Origin: Clostridium zeae
GTDB lineage: Bacteria > Bacillota > Clostridia > Clostridiales > Clostridiaceae
DNA: 64,000 nucleotides
Reading direction: 5' to 3'
Assembly (NCBI RefSeq): GCF_017312485.1
Contig: NZ_BMBA01000012.1
Location: 19,893 to 83,892, forward strand
Below the pieces are notes generated by a model. That model saw nothing but the letters and a program-made list of their open reading frames with translations. It was not told the origin of the DNA and searched no databases. A program made the position numbers and the translations under genes. This document shows positions 47,601-55,002 of the stretch, piece by piece. Every line of letters begins with the position of its first letter. Within the stretch, counting starts at the first letter, position 1.

Positions 47601-48724
47601 AATCCATCTATAGTTTTTTCTCCTGACCAAGTTGTATCCTTATCTATCACAGTCATTTTAGATAATTGCATCCATATACTATTTATAGACGGTTTACCAG
47701 CAACTTCTGATCCTGAAATACCTCCATTATAAGCTAAGTTATATATCTCCCCAGAAGTTCCATATCCACTTGCTGTATACTGAATAGAGTAACCATAATT
47801 ACTACCATCAATTTTAATTTTTATAGCTTTTATTTCTTTGCCTACTATCCCTGCCTGTTCATCGTTAGCTTTCCAGTTTTCCCATGATATATTATTGCCA
47901 TCCTTTATGCAAACCTGATAACTTATTCCCATATCCGCAGGAGCATTTTTCAATTTTATCTTTATAGCATCAATTACGCCTCTGTTATTAGGTCCAAAAA
48001 TGCCGCTCGTTATGTCTCCTGTTTTTAATTCACCAGTTTCATCATCATATATGTTACTATACCACCCACTTATTAAATTATCAGTGTTAGGTTCATAAGT
48101 TATATGATATTGAATACTTAGGGATACTGTTTGTGTTTGATCGCTAGTTAAAGCTACGGATTTTGCTTCTAATTTATTACTTGCTGTAAGTATACTAGTA
48201 GTTTTTTTATCCGTATTTTCTATACTTGTTTTATCGTATATCTTAATTTCACTCCAGCTACCTATCTTTCCATCTATTATAGATCTAACTTTATATTGAT
48301 ATTTTGTATTCTTTTTAATCTCTGCATCTAAATAGCTAATAGCTTTTCCAACTTTTATAACTTTATCATTTATGCTTAGTTCATATTCAGCTGTCTTAGA
48401 AACGCTATTCCACCTTATTTCTACATATTTGTTATCAATTATTCTAAAGGATTCAATCTTAGGTTCATTTCTATCAGTAATCTTATTTATTAAAGAATCC
48501 CTTTCTTTAATAAATAAATCCTTAGAATTCCTATCTTCTTTTTCTTTAGGTCCCTCTATAGAACTCAATTTTGAATCTATCAAAGAAGCCAAACTGCTCA
48601 TCTGTGAAGTAGCTTTGTCTATATTACCCGATATATTGGTAGCAGCTAGAACTTCAGAGCTGTTAGTTATTAACATAAATATAGTCAATAACGTAGCTAA
48701 TAACTTTCTACTTTTCCCCCTCAT
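38657..48724 (-). CDS. Giant secreted Rhs/WapA-type polymorphic toxin with internal dockerin-like repeats
   Basis: 3355 residues behind GGAGG. Order: signal peptide to about 28 (SEVLAAT); FN3-like domain ~80-165; unassigned region to ~370; beta-helix-type repeats rich in N-I-S-N patterns ~375-920; DUF6531-type junction near 978 (NTPTGNYSKTAKDMTI); YD repeats ~1080-2880 (for example YEYDANGNITKETDYLG); dockerin-like pair ~1887-1978 within them; Rhs core ~2880-2960 ending NNPMIYDDQNGHW; hydrophobic pre-toxin ~2965-3215; toxin tip ~3220-3355 (GNYFRIEDTSRPRGRNYL), of a family I cannot name. The YD shell should encase the toxin, as in Rhs/WapA proteins; the immunity gene follows. Start of the cohesin-bearing partner's stop is 20 bases upstream. 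Confidence 0.88.
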   Translation of the reverse strand: MRGKSRKLLATLLTIFMLITNSSEVLAATNISGNIDKATSQMSSLASLIDSKLSSIEGPKEKEDRNSKDLFIKERDSLINKITDRNEPKIESFRIIDNKYVEIRWNSVSKTAEYELSINDKVIKVGKAISYLDAEIKKNTKYQYKVRSIIDGKIGSWSEIKIYDKTSIENTDKKTTSILTASNKLEAKSVALTSDQTQTVSLSIQYHITYEPNTDNLISGWYSNIYDDETGELKTGDITSGIFGPNNRGVIDAIKIKLKNAPADMGISYQVCIKDGNNISWENWKANDEQAGIVGKEIKAIKIKIDGSNYGYSIQYTASGYGTSGEIYNLAYNGGISGSEVAGKPSINSIWMQLSKMTVIDKDTTWSGEKTIDGLIDVGPNVTLTINPGSNIKFLNQPNQPAGFVVDGKIMANGQDTNRIKIGPTDGNTKFDILIRGNAVFQGSNLDILGNVTGRAALISNAGGLILDKSTLSNSVSNQGIGALGFDKAASMQISNSSVSKFQNGIEFDSDDIFKISSNNISDNYCGVYLHTRVKQRLNAAEISQNTFNNNKTAIEISDGDTLKKNVLVLGNIIKSSGTIGISISGDNISNVDLQKNEISGTNTSKAVSDKPSSGPIVINGGINSDTTDLLAKINYSDSTKANLLSGNNYDAIVFGNATVTGNCVIEKGKNNILINDSISVAKGATLKLDKGVVLNSRYSKTQDGKYNNSLFVEGKLVCSGTSAEPVVITSVNDKSSGLVYKDNSDPIDTNFSSIYIKPEGLLTASNLICRNGISSIFNNGQVILNNSNIVNATTGVVNNSQLNIINSTISNCKTGIDNDLGQGTIALSKITSCETGVVGSDGKINVINNIFQDCGSSNLGQAILFVHGDSPQIVANSFLNKVGNATALYNLSGKIDAKYNYWGKDVGPNDRELNESYNPAKGLFVKGKVDYSGYSDKIIKQESLWIPEYNDQMNDFITQQDYAIQRHFGEEGANTPTGNYSKTAKDMTITTPGLDIDIYRTYNSKGKDKPSIIGSGWRFSYESSIKDIDKNAGIKGKIITLPNGSVQSFELKSDGTYVALDSRNKLVYTNNQYILTSKTNDKYVFTNNLLTEIRDNNDNKLTISYDSSNNINAINDESGRSYVLSYTNGKVSTITEKIAGVSKRTITYNYSNNLLQSVTDMNGHITEAYFYDAQSRLNKVTKESQVVEEITYFDDANNKDKIKTYKNSDGNVETYEYDNSQRIVKITDSNNNVRQQYYDSSMFNTYTINADGSIDKTYYEKDENGINKYGEEMFTLDSLGNTRMKYRDENGNVTTEVNPDNSEQKSTYVNNNLVTQTDENGNTTYYTYDANGNMTKKVTPLNSADVYSGIDGDNFAIEKYEYYTKQEMQTIGCNIAGLLKTKTDANGGVTKYTYDKSGNPSTITDGEGNVTQFTYNEFGFKTVEISPNQFKTTYTYTNTGDLLTTTYHDGSIRKSIYDALGRKIKDITPNLYSQYGDTKGSETAYYPNGRIKSTKDEVGNIKEYTYDLYGNISTEKQPNGSIYIYEYDNMNRIVKKSYKEKLDANPVILEAYSYEIIYGNEMKNNNLKVSKKAYIDSTNFTTSSVLYNYNKQIVQTVNEDQTTTKTEFMRNGLKAYDTDENNVNHYYNYDGLNRLVSEYRPVDNSSGEVLYSYSKYDYDKNGNKIKESIGKELVKKGAVPTSFVIKESSYYKNGKLKAQWDNEGRKSEYEYDGNGNVTKQTIYTDKNGGKKIITYSNNYLNKPYKKSEQVVSGDIFGNAITNTTLINLDTTYNYDLNGNLIKQTSPDGHEISYGYDNLDRQTSTTEKTLDETGTEVVSTTTKAYEWNGQIKETVDAKGNKTQYQYDAMGVQVAEINAKGDKTTYQHDLLGRITEKVSAKDRFRSKCVTTDEIAKYYGTTEKSDNWNPKYDLNHDGVVDILDITIAGKLSTDISIDELNSHYGSKKGDSNWDQIYDLNVDGIVDILDVVMLTKKIPSAPVESEYPTKDRLIYNSRGWVIAEQRVEYPKYNSSEYVTVVKAYKYDNKGNRIKELDASGYDSGTGTSVEEKINSGYGKEYQYNLSGKVVTENTPANKDKGLTFTHKYQYDGLLRMVKDTDANNNAITYDYNNSGKVTSKKLVSASGTKELERYEYDLVDNVTLAVDGNGNKTTTTYNSLNKPKQTILPGDSSILGDSIVYQYDKLGNQVFSQNSKGIISKNQRDPQGKILITTNTDAAGTSSINQEVKYDKNGNKRFVKDGNGNVTTYEYDELNRIKSTSIDVKNVNGVVVPHKTSYEYDANGNITKETDYLGNSKIYNYDIFNRIIEKYDGSNKLIERLEYNKNGTQKRSVDALGNSTRFEYDKDNRLISKTDAENNKSSQTYDKVGNVDTRTDAKGNKTVYSYDELNRLKSVLNAKSESTTYTYDNNGNMLEQADAKGNKTIYEYNAGNKVSRIIEPKGKTISGTTITYDATKVQEFTYYENGNVKTHKDQNGVVTQYSYDIFGRETSEINPTATISFEYDKNGNQTKMTDSTGVTLREYDALNRVITKTVPNIGKSTYLYDVKDGVDLGFYAEVSNDPKANSVKKVYDKSDRLVKVIDGTSTTAYEYYDNGAKKSTVYPDGSREDYQYNKNNTLKTLVNKNSNATVIESFSYTYDAAGNISSKTDKKGQTTYEYDALNRVTSVKEPGGKNTSYTYDLSGNRQTETVVQNNVTNITTYTYDEQNRLTQTTKMQDTTVLGYKKYVYDNNGNVTKEVAGLANFVVPQAVSARMSDIYNSPEKTYDIVNTEIKDKVVAKTVTTLISSSIAADNTQFNEKIVQYSYDNFNQLTEAKNDAGTILKNTYNGEGLRVGKEQGAQKTNLLYEGDQVVLEVDGATGTEKARNVYGNNLISRKSGTTTAYYMYNGHGDVTNLLDGKGGIIGSYYYDAFGNVQENTSTFSNPYRYAGYQYDEEIGKYYLLNRMYDPESARFMQEDTYRGNANDPLSLNLYTYVNNNPMIYDDQNGHWPSFVDSFFSSAKSVISSVVSSVKEAVSYVGSKISSAISSGVSYLANTSVGKAVTSTISKAKKIVNTATAAYKATTIVYNKVVKPKVERDTQQKVETLKKGISVVASVGSIVKDLVIPKVEFKANNISNSTDSDGEYNMMPSASGFILGFDQFNIIRGVGNFIAPMIGGTKITDDDIEKNMKSSYGFAQAYRVGEVVSLIGALGGSRVSPSMEPALVTGGASGASAATSARINPGFSFFENGKNGSGDEGVNSTKETSKSVRDGATRAAQYSNNWSNGSLNEAIEKFAPNVKPVLNEKGKMIYTNSETGKQVVYDTKGNYFRIEDTSRPRGRNYLDLNGNDMNNKIVNGKQMGRNKAEYQTVTHFNNIDK
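42790..43065 (-). other. Dockerin-like calcium-loop pair inside the Rhs YD repeats
   Basis: Encodes two ~41-residue units, each with an aromatic YYG/HYG, a W-N or W-D, and the loop YDLNHDGVVDILD or YDLNVDGIVDILD. Positions 1, 3, 5, 9 and 12 are D, N, D, D, D, the F-hand ligands of type I dockerins. They interrupt the YD repeats between GRITEKVSAKDRF and DRLIYNSRGWV. The unit spacing is longer than in cellulosomal dockerins, so I call it dockerin-like. Confidence 0.75.
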
Positions 48725-48744
48725 TATGTTTCCTCCATTTATTA

Positions 48745-51378
48745 TTATTTTATAGTTAAGCTACTGCTAATAGATTGATACTGAAGCAGTTTGGCACTAT
48801 CATCCGAAAACTTAACTCTAACATTATAATTTGAATTATCTAAAGCAGTATTTTTATAATCTGCTTTTAGAGACAAGGTTCCTGCCTTTAAGGCCTTAGC
48901 CTTAATCGTAAATATAGTATTGTCAGTAAGGCTTATACTACTATTTAACTTAACAGAATAAGAACTTAATAAACCTTGATTACTAGTATCTGTTGTCTTA
49001 TAGGTATATGCATTAGGTAAGTCCCAAACCGTGCTTGGTACTATATCAGAAACACTTATTAAGGTATTGTCATACTTAAAATCTAGAGAACTTGCTAATA
49101 CTTTATCTAATCCCTTAGCATTAACATATATCTCAAATTGATCCCCTACATTGATAGTGTCTTTATTAGATTTAAAGTATACAACTTCTTTACTTGTAAC
49201 TCTCGTTCCTGTTGTTACAGTACTACTGTTAGGCGCTACAACATAATTACCATTCTTATCATAAGCATATACTTTTGTATAATAGCTAGCATTGTCCACA
49301 TCTGAAATGAAACTAGCACTTGTTGTAGTTACTTCTTTCGAATCAACTTTAACATTGCTACTATTGTAAAGTTCAACTACATATTTGCTTATTCCAGTAG
49401 CCATTGTTTCAGGGTTATCAGTTGAAGGATCAAAGCTGCAATCTATCTGCCATTTAGATAAATCACTAGTAAGCTTTGAACTAAGCTTTATGTTTGCAAC
49501 CGCCTTAGGAGCTGTTGTATCTGGAATTGATAATATCTTTGCATTTATGTTGTTTGTTGCAATTAGGGGGCTCAGTATCTTACTATCGCCCGCTGTATAG
49601 TAGGCTTGCACTCTAAAAGCATAGATGTAAGCTTCTGCTGGGTTAGTTTGCTTATTTATAACATATACTGGATGAGGATTATCTGGTAGATAATCTGCTC
49701 CATTGTTATCGCTTCCATGGATTGCACCATTTCCTGCTGCAATCTCCGTTGCTGTAGGCCAGAACTTTCTTTCCTTTGTTGACCAGCTTGTTCTATTGCC
49801 TACATCCTGCACCATTACATAGCTGGTTCCATTCCATACTTGAATAACATATCCATCAGCATCACTTATAGGGCTCCAAGCTAAGTTTATATATCCTTTA
49901 CTCTGATTTATAAATTCACTTGCACTATTAGCTGTTGCGGATGTCATAGTTGGACTGTCTGGCACTTTATATGTAACTTCTAAGTACGGAGGATTTGAAT
50001 TGTTAGGTGAATTAAATTTCCTTATAGTAGGAGACGCACTATCATCTTTCTTCATAAATATTCCGTAATTAGGTACCGATTTATCTGCCATCCTTTTAAT
50101 TAAGGAAGTTAAATCCCATACAAACCATCCTGTAGCATTTGTTACAGTTATTTTACTTTCAACAGCATCATCCCAAATCGGCCTCATATTCCACTTTACT
50201 GTGGTATAATCCCAATCTGTTGTTATTCTATGCATCTCAACATTCATTGCACCAGTTCCCACGTTATCAGAGTATAATCTCATATTAGCTGAAATTATCT
50301 TACTTCCTGGAACAGCTGGAAGGCTAGTAAACTTAAGGTAAGAGTACATTATTCCTGAAGGATCTGATCCTGTCCAGTTACCAGTTCTTAAATATGGATC
50401 AGATGCAAAATTATAAGTAGGATATTGGCTTTTTATACATGAACCTAATGTGTAGTGATTAGTTACCAATGATGTAACATATGGATCAATTACTACTGGA
50501 TAAACTGTATCCTTATTTTCCAAATAGTTTTTATCTACAACTATTGAAATCTTGTATTGATCGCCTTTTATGTTCTCTATATTTATAGAATTATTATCAG
50601 TTTCTCTTTGTTCCTTGGAAGAATCATGAACAAAAGGAGGTGCTATAAAAGCTTTTTCTTCCTTTGTTTCTTTATCTCTTAATATGATACCTCCATTTTC
50701 AACCTTCTCAGGATTTAATCCAGTTAGGTCCACAACAAAGTCAAAACTATTTTTGTTATTATATTTTTTTAAAACAATATTTTCCTTTACTCCATCTGAC
50801 ATCGGTATATATTGAAAGGATATATCTTGTCCATCGTTATACAAATCTTCATATTGTATACCATAGGTATCATCCTTATTCGAATCAGAACCATATTTCT
50901 GATTATTATCTTTTAGTACCACATCATTGTCTACATCTGATTTCTTTAACGATAATACCGTAAATTTGCTGTTTTTATATTGTTCTTCTACCTTTGGTGA
51001 AAAGGCAACAGAGTATTTATCGAATTTCATATTAACTAAATTATCTGATTTCCTCTGCAGGTCCAATATAACTTTCACACTATTGGCTTTATTGACAAGT
51101 TTCTTCTCTCCATTTACTTCTTGTGACTCTAACCTGTTGTCTATCTCTTTATAAACATCTCCATCTTTATAATTGATAGAGTTTTGGTATATCCTCTCAG
51201 TAACTGTACCATCTGAATTAAGATATACGTTTTTATTCTCTGTCTTCCTCTCTTGTAATTCAACACTAGTAATACTAGGCTTCTTTACATCTGACTTTTT
51301 GCTATTGTATACCATTGCTCCCCCTACAGAGCATATTACAATAGCTGAAATAGCCAGCACTTTAACTCTCTTTTGCAA
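48745..51378 (-). CDS. Membrane-anchored DNRLRE/FN3 protein with C-terminal cohesin-like domain
   Basis: 877-residue surface protein; TTG start behind AAAAGGGG. A single N-terminal helix (VLAISAIVICSVGGAMVY) anchors it; ~35-290 is the WapA-type N-terminal region (NVYLNSDGTVTERIYQNSIN); ~300-475 a DNRLRE domain (NPPYLEVTYK ends it); ~480-720 two fibronectin-III-like domains; ~730-877 a cohesin-like domain (INVGDQFEIYVNAKGLDKV, then SSLDFKYDNTLISVSDI). It is encoded 20 bases before rhs and must be co-expressed. In many WapA-like proteins DNRLRE and Rhs parts are one chain; here they are split, and the cohesin could bind the dockerin-like repeats of the Rhs product (inference). Confidence 0.82.
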   Translation of the reverse strand: MQKRVKVLAISAIVICSVGGAMVYNSKKSDVKKPSITSVELQERKTENKNVYLNSDGTVTERIYQNSINYKDGDVYKEIDNRLESQEVNGEKKLVNKANSVKVILDLQRKSDNLVNMKFDKYSVAFSPKVEEQYKNSKFTVLSLKKSDVDNDVVLKDNNQKYGSDSNKDDTYGIQYEDLYNDGQDISFQYIPMSDGVKENIVLKKYNNKNSFDFVVDLTGLNPEKVENGGIILRDKETKEEKAFIAPPFVHDSSKEQRETDNNSINIENIKGDQYKISIVVDKNYLENKDTVYPVVIDPYVTSLVTNHYTLGSCIKSQYPTYNFASDPYLRTGNWTGSDPSGIMYSYLKFTSLPAVPGSKIISANMRLYSDNVGTGAMNVEMHRITTDWDYTTVKWNMRPIWDDAVESKITVTNATGWFVWDLTSLIKRMADKSVPNYGIFMKKDDSASPTIRKFNSPNNSNPPYLEVTYKVPDSPTMTSATANSASEFINQSKGYINLAWSPISDADGYVIQVWNGTSYVMVQDVGNRTSWSTKERKFWPTATEIAAGNGAIHGSDNNGADYLPDNPHPVYVINKQTNPAEAYIYAFRVQAYYTAGDSKILSPLIATNNINAKILSIPDTTAPKAVANIKLSSKLTSDLSKWQIDCSFDPSTDNPETMATGISKYVVELYNSSNVKVDSKEVTTTSASFISDVDNASYYTKVYAYDKNGNYVVAPNSSTVTTGTRVTSKEVVYFKSNKDTINVGDQFEIYVNAKGLDKVLASSLDFKYDNTLISVSDIVPSTVWDLPNAYTYKTTDTSNQGLLSSYSVKLNSSISLTDNTIFTIKAKALKAGTLSLKADYKNTALDNSNYNVRVKFSDDSAKLLQYQSISSSLTIK

Positions 51379-51766
51379 AATAACACCCCTTTTATTAAAT
51401 TTAGATTAAATTTTTGAAACATGCTAAGCATCTTTCAAGTAGTAAGCCCATCCACTAAAAGTTATTAATTAACCTTTATCTAGAAATTCAGTAACCACCT
51501 TCGTATACTACTATATTAATTCTTATATTTTCAATATAAGATCATTTGTAAATATATATATTTTTATCGCATTTTATATCATAATTTGTCAAACAACCTT
51601 TTAATTTATTAACGTTTAATCAAAAACTCATAGTTTTTCGTTCCAAATAATAATTCTTCGTATTTATCTATATTTAAAGCATAATTCGTTCATCATATTT
51701 CTACATTTTTTGCAGGTTTTATTTGCTATACTATATCTTAACTAAAGTTTTATATGTGAAAAAAAC
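51379..51766. other. Upstream region of the Rhs operon
   Basis: About 390 AT-rich bases between the ABC-F terminator and the cohesin/DNRLRE gene. A minus-strand TTGACA near 51598 has only a weak -10 partner, so I do not mark a promoter. No riboswitch or repeat is visible. Confidence 0.4.
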
Positions 51767-51814
51767 AAAGACTAGCAACAATGTGTATGTAAAATCACAT
51801 TATTGCTAGTCTTT
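51767..51814 (-). terminator. Rho-independent terminator of the ABC-F gene
   Basis: Stem AAAGACTAGCAACAATGTG / CACATTATTGCTAGTCTTT with a nine-base loop, nine bases after the stop codon, followed by a T-run on the minus strand. Confidence 0.88.
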
Positions 51815-51822
51815 ATATATTA

Positions 51823-53730
51823 TTATTTACCTTCACTTATCTTCTCAGCAAGATCATTTAGATAAACCCATCTATCCATCTTCTCTTCTAGGAGCTTTTC
51901 TGTTTCTTCCTTTTCTGCTATAAGCTCTTGAAGAAGAGAATAGTTTGTGCTGGCTGCATTTATCTTGCTTTCCAGTTCACTTATCTTTTCTTCTATCCCT
52001 GCTATAACCTCATCTATTTCGTCATACTCTCTTTGTTCTTTAAAGGAGAATTTTAATGCTCTTTCTTTTTTCTTACCTTGATTACTATCCACAGCCTCTA
52101 CTTTTTTATCAACAGTTTTCTTATTCTTTTCTTCTGAGTTGTTGATATCTTTTTGTCTATTATCTTCTTTATAGTCTGTGTAGTTACCTGTATATTGATC
52201 TACCTTTCCGTTACCTTCAAAGGAGAAGATCTTAGTTGCCATCCTATCTAGGAAGTATCTATCATGGGATACTGATATCACTGCACCAGGGAATTCATCT
52301 AAGTAGTCTTCTAGAATCGTAAGGGTCTCTATATCAAGATCATTGGTAGGCTCATCTAATATAAGAACATTTGGAGCTTCCATTAAAACTCTAAGTAGAT
52401 ATAACCTTCTCTTTTCCCCACCTGAAAGTTTTGATATTGGTGTCCATTGATCTGCTGGTGGAAACTTAAATCTTTCAAGCATTTGTGATGCACTTAATTT
52501 ATATCCTTCTTCATTAGAAATAAATTCTGCACCTTCTCTTATATAATCGATAACTCTTAAAGAATCATCCATATGATAAGTTTCTTGCGAGAATGCTCCT
52601 ATCTTAACTGTTTCGCCAACTTCCACCTCGCCACTATCTGGTTTAAGCTTACCACTTATTATATTTATCAAGGTGGATTTACCCATTCCGTTAGGTCCTA
52701 TTATCCCAACTCTATCATCTCTAAGTAATATATAGCTAAAATCATCAATAAGTTTTCTATCGCCAAAAGACTTACTTATGCTATTTACTTCTATTACTTT
52801 CTTTCCAAGACGAGTACTAGCAACGGATATTTCAACCTTAGAATTATCTATATCTAATTTCTGCTCGCTTAGTTCTTCAAATCTATCTATTCTGGCCTTC
52901 TGCTTTGTGCTTCTAGCTTTAGCCCCTCTTCTTATCCAAGCCAGTTCTTTCCTCAAAAGATTTTGTCTCTTCTTTTCACTAGCAAGTTCCATCTCTTCAC
53001 GTTCTACTTTTTTCTCTAGGAAATCACTGTAGTTTCCTTTATAAGTATAAAGGTTACCTTTATCAAGTTCTATTATCTCATTGACAACTCTGTCTAGGAA
53101 ATATCTATCATGAGTTATCATAAGAAGTGCACCTTTTCTTTTATTAAGGTACTGTTCAAGCCAGTCTATAGTATCGTTATCTAGATGATTTGTAGGCTCA
53201 TCTAATATCAATAGATCACAAGGACTTATAAGAACAGCAGCTAAAGCTATTCTCTTTCTTTGTCCTCCAGAAAGATTGCCTACCTTTGCATTAAAATCTG
53301 AAACTCCAAGTTTATTTAAGATAGCCTTTGCATCACTTTCTATACTCCAAGCATTCAAACTATCCATCTGACTTGTAAGCTTCATTATTTCTTCACCAGT
53401 GGCAGTATGGCTCTCCATTGCTTTTTCGTACTGTCTTATGAGCTTCATTAAAGGAGTGTCCCCCCTAAATACTTGCTCTAGTACTGTTGACTCTGGATTA
53501 AAATCTGGACTTTGAGAAAGGTATTCCACTCTTACTGAGTTGCCCTTCACTACCTTTCCTTCATCAGGAACTTCTACTCCTGATACAACCTTTAGAAAAG
53601 TAGTTTTACCAGTACCATTTACACCTATGATACCAATCTTATCTCCTTCATTTATTCCGAAGCTTATATTATTAAAAAGTTTCTTTTCACTATAACTTTT
53701 TGATACGTTCTCTATGGTTAAAAGATTCAT
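51823..53730 (-). CDS. ABC-F family ATPase (Uup-like)
   Basis: 635-residue soluble protein with two ABC domains and no membrane part: Walker A GVNGTGKTTF near 36 and GPNGMGKSTL near 346, signatures LSGGQRKRIAL near 154 and LSGGEKRRLYL near 437, and Walker B LLILDEPTNHLD and VLILDEPTNDLD. The inter-domain linker is helical and basic, and the C-terminus (about 560-635) is a charged coiled coil, as in Uup. ABC-F proteins act on the ribosome, some giving antibiotic protection; the C-terminal coiled coil favours a housekeeping Uup role over resistance. Monocistronic. Confidence 0.9.
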   Translation of the reverse strand: MNLLTIENVSKSYSEKKLFNNISFGINEGDKIGIIGVNGTGKTTFLKVVSGVEVPDEGKVVKGNSVRVEYLSQSPDFNPESTVLEQVFRGDTPLMKLIRQYEKAMESHTATGEEIMKLTSQMDSLNAWSIESDAKAILNKLGVSDFNAKVGNLSGGQRKRIALAAVLISPCDLLILDEPTNHLDNDTIDWLEQYLNKRKGALLMITHDRYFLDRVVNEIIELDKGNLYTYKGNYSDFLEKKVEREEMELASEKKRQNLLRKELAWIRRGAKARSTKQKARIDRFEELSEQKLDIDNSKVEISVASTRLGKKVIEVNSISKSFGDRKLIDDFSYILLRDDRVGIIGPNGMGKSTLINIISGKLKPDSGEVEVGETVKIGAFSQETYHMDDSLRVIDYIREGAEFISNEEGYKLSASQMLERFKFPPADQWTPISKLSGGEKRRLYLLRVLMEAPNVLILDEPTNDLDIETLTILEDYLDEFPGAVISVSHDRYFLDRMATKIFSFEGNGKVDQYTGNYTDYKEDNRQKDINNSEEKNKKTVDKKVEAVDSNQGKKKERALKFSFKEQREYDEIDEVIAGIEEKISELESKINAASTNYSLLQELIAEKEETEKLLEEKMDRWVYLNDLAEKISEGK

Positions 53731-54057
53731 CTATTAATTCCTTTCTTTGTGAATAATCTTATTATAGGAGCTTCTCCCTAAACTTTTAATATAAAATTAT
53801 TAAGAAGTAATATCTGCTTATCTATAATACGTCAAGCAGTTCACACTAACTCTGATTATATCTTATGCGTACCTGCTTTTCAAATGGAATTACCTTGCAA
53901 GGCGCATAAATACTATATATTTATATAATTTTTTAATTATATGATTATATAAATAGTTGCATAGTTAAATATTTATATAGTTATCTATTTACATAGTTGT
54001 ATTGCAATCTACAAGCAAATAACTAATGTTGACTCGTACACTATCCTTTGTAATAAA
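53731..54057. other. AT-rich intergenic region
   Basis: About 330 bases upstream of the ABC-F gene. It contains one imperfect inverted repeat (TTATGCG near 53861, CGCATAA near 53903) and an AT-rich run with TATATAGTTAT-like motifs. No coding frame or known RNA is seen. Confidence 0.4.
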
Positions 54058-54090
54058 AATAAAAAGTGAGCTATAACAAGCTCACCTTCA
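54058..54090 (-). terminator. Rho-independent terminator of the DMT pair
   Basis: Stem GTGAGCT / AGCTCAC with a six-base loop and TTTTTATTTTTATT tail on the minus strand, just after the stop of the 54096-54563 gene. Confidence 0.85.
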
Positions 54091-54095
54091 TATAT

Positions 54096-54563
54096 CTAAA
54101 CTTCTGCCTCTTTACTACTAGCCATATTCTTATCTACATTAAAGTTATATATTACCCCTAAAATTATAAATAAAGCTCCAATAAACTTGCCCATTGAAAA
54201 CTTGTGGAAACTAAAATAATCTATGACCATTCCCATTACAATTTGTCCTACAAAAATAAGCACCATAGAATATATAGCTGGAATCTTAGGAATAACCTTA
54301 TTTGATAAAACTATTACCACAACTCCTAATAATCCTCCGAAGAAAGCATATATAGGTATATTACTCATATTAATTTCTGTCATCGGTGCTGCCGTTCCAG
54401 TAGATCTTACTATTATATATAACAATAAGGAAAAAAAAAGGCCTGTTATATAATTTATAAGAGTTCCCTTAAGTCCCCCTATCTTTTCTGCTAGCTTCCC
54501 ATTTATTATCATTGAGAGAGTAACAAAAACTCCCGCTAAAACTGTCAACAAAATATTTAACAT
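54096..54563 (-). CDS. DMT-superfamily small membrane protein (DUF606/YdcZ type), second of a pair
   Basis: 155-residue protein with five membrane segments; the opening NILLTVLAGVFVTLSMIING and later YSMVLIFVGQIVMGMVIDYF fit DUF606 (YdcZ) half-size drug/metabolite transporters, which commonly come as adjacent gene pairs. It follows the homologous gene by 13 bases with TTAGGGAGG as ribosome binding site. The two probably form a heterodimeric exporter; the substrate is unknown. A Crp/Fnr-type regulator is encoded divergently upstream. Confidence 0.8.
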   Translation of the reverse strand: MLNILLTVLAGVFVTLSMIINGKLAEKIGGLKGTLINYITGLFFSLLLYIIVRSTGTAAPMTEINMSNIPIYAFFGGLLGVVVIVLSNKVIPKIPAIYSMVLIFVGQIVMGMVIDYFSFHKFSMGKFIGALFIILGVIYNFNVDKNMASSKEAEV

Positions 54564-54576
54564 CTAAAATTCCTCC

Positions 54577-55002
54577 CTAATATAAAGCCATAACTACTAT
54601 CCCAAGAATTATAAAAGCAAAGCCTATAAGCTTCTTTTTTTCAAAGCTATATTTTTTCATTCCAAGAAGACCAAAATGATCTATAACAGTAGCAGCAGCA
54701 AGCTGCCCAACCATTCCTAAAGATATTGAAAGTGACGCTCCAACTTTAGAAAAAGTTAGATTATTTATGAGAACCACCATAACTCCAATTAATCCTGCAC
54801 TTAGCAGATACACTGGCACTTTATGAAGGTCCATAGAAAATTTTTCTTTCTTAACTAACATCACAATTATTACACTTATAAGTCCTACTAAATGAATTAC
54901 TACTAAAGAAAGATTATTCCCGACACTAGCCTGAAGTTCACTATTAAAACTAATCATTATAGTTATCACAAATCCTATAATTACAGTAAATAACTTATAC
55001 AT
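54577..55002 (-). CDS. DMT-superfamily small membrane protein (DUF606/YdcZ type), first of a pair
   Basis: 141-residue protein with about five hydrophobic segments: MYKLFTVIIGFVITIMISFN opens it and SLGMVGQLAAATVIDHFGL resembles the matching stretch of its neighbour. I choose ATG 55002; AGGGGG lies 12 bases before it and the resulting length fits the family. An upstream in-frame start at 55059 would add a polar stretch not seen in homologues. It is the partner of the protein at 54096-54563. Confidence 0.78.
   Translation of the reverse strand: MYKLFTVIIGFVITIMISFNSELQASVGNNLSLVVIHLVGLISVIIVMLVKKEKFSMDLHKVPVYLLSAGLIGVMVVLINNLTFSKVGASLSISLGMVGQLAAATVIDHFGLLGMKKYSFEKKKLIGFAFIILGIVVMALY

Noticed and set aside
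38657..48724. CRISPR-like or VNTR interpretation of the repeats at 39-46 kb
   Set aside because: The repetition is at protein level (YD repeats) with variable DNA spacing; no identical short repeats with unique spacers occur.
51590..51600. TTGACA upstream of the Rhs operon as a promoter
   Set aside because: No acceptable -10 at 16-18 bases; the AT-rich context makes chance matches likely.
51823..53730. ABC-F gene as an antibiotic resistance determinant
   Set aside because: The C-terminal coiled coil and overall layout fit housekeeping Uup-type proteins; no resistance-specific feature is visible.
53859..53910. Inverted repeat TTATGCG / CGCATAA as a member of the hairpin families
   Set aside because: Only seven base pairs and no match to the cores of family P or Q; not convincing.
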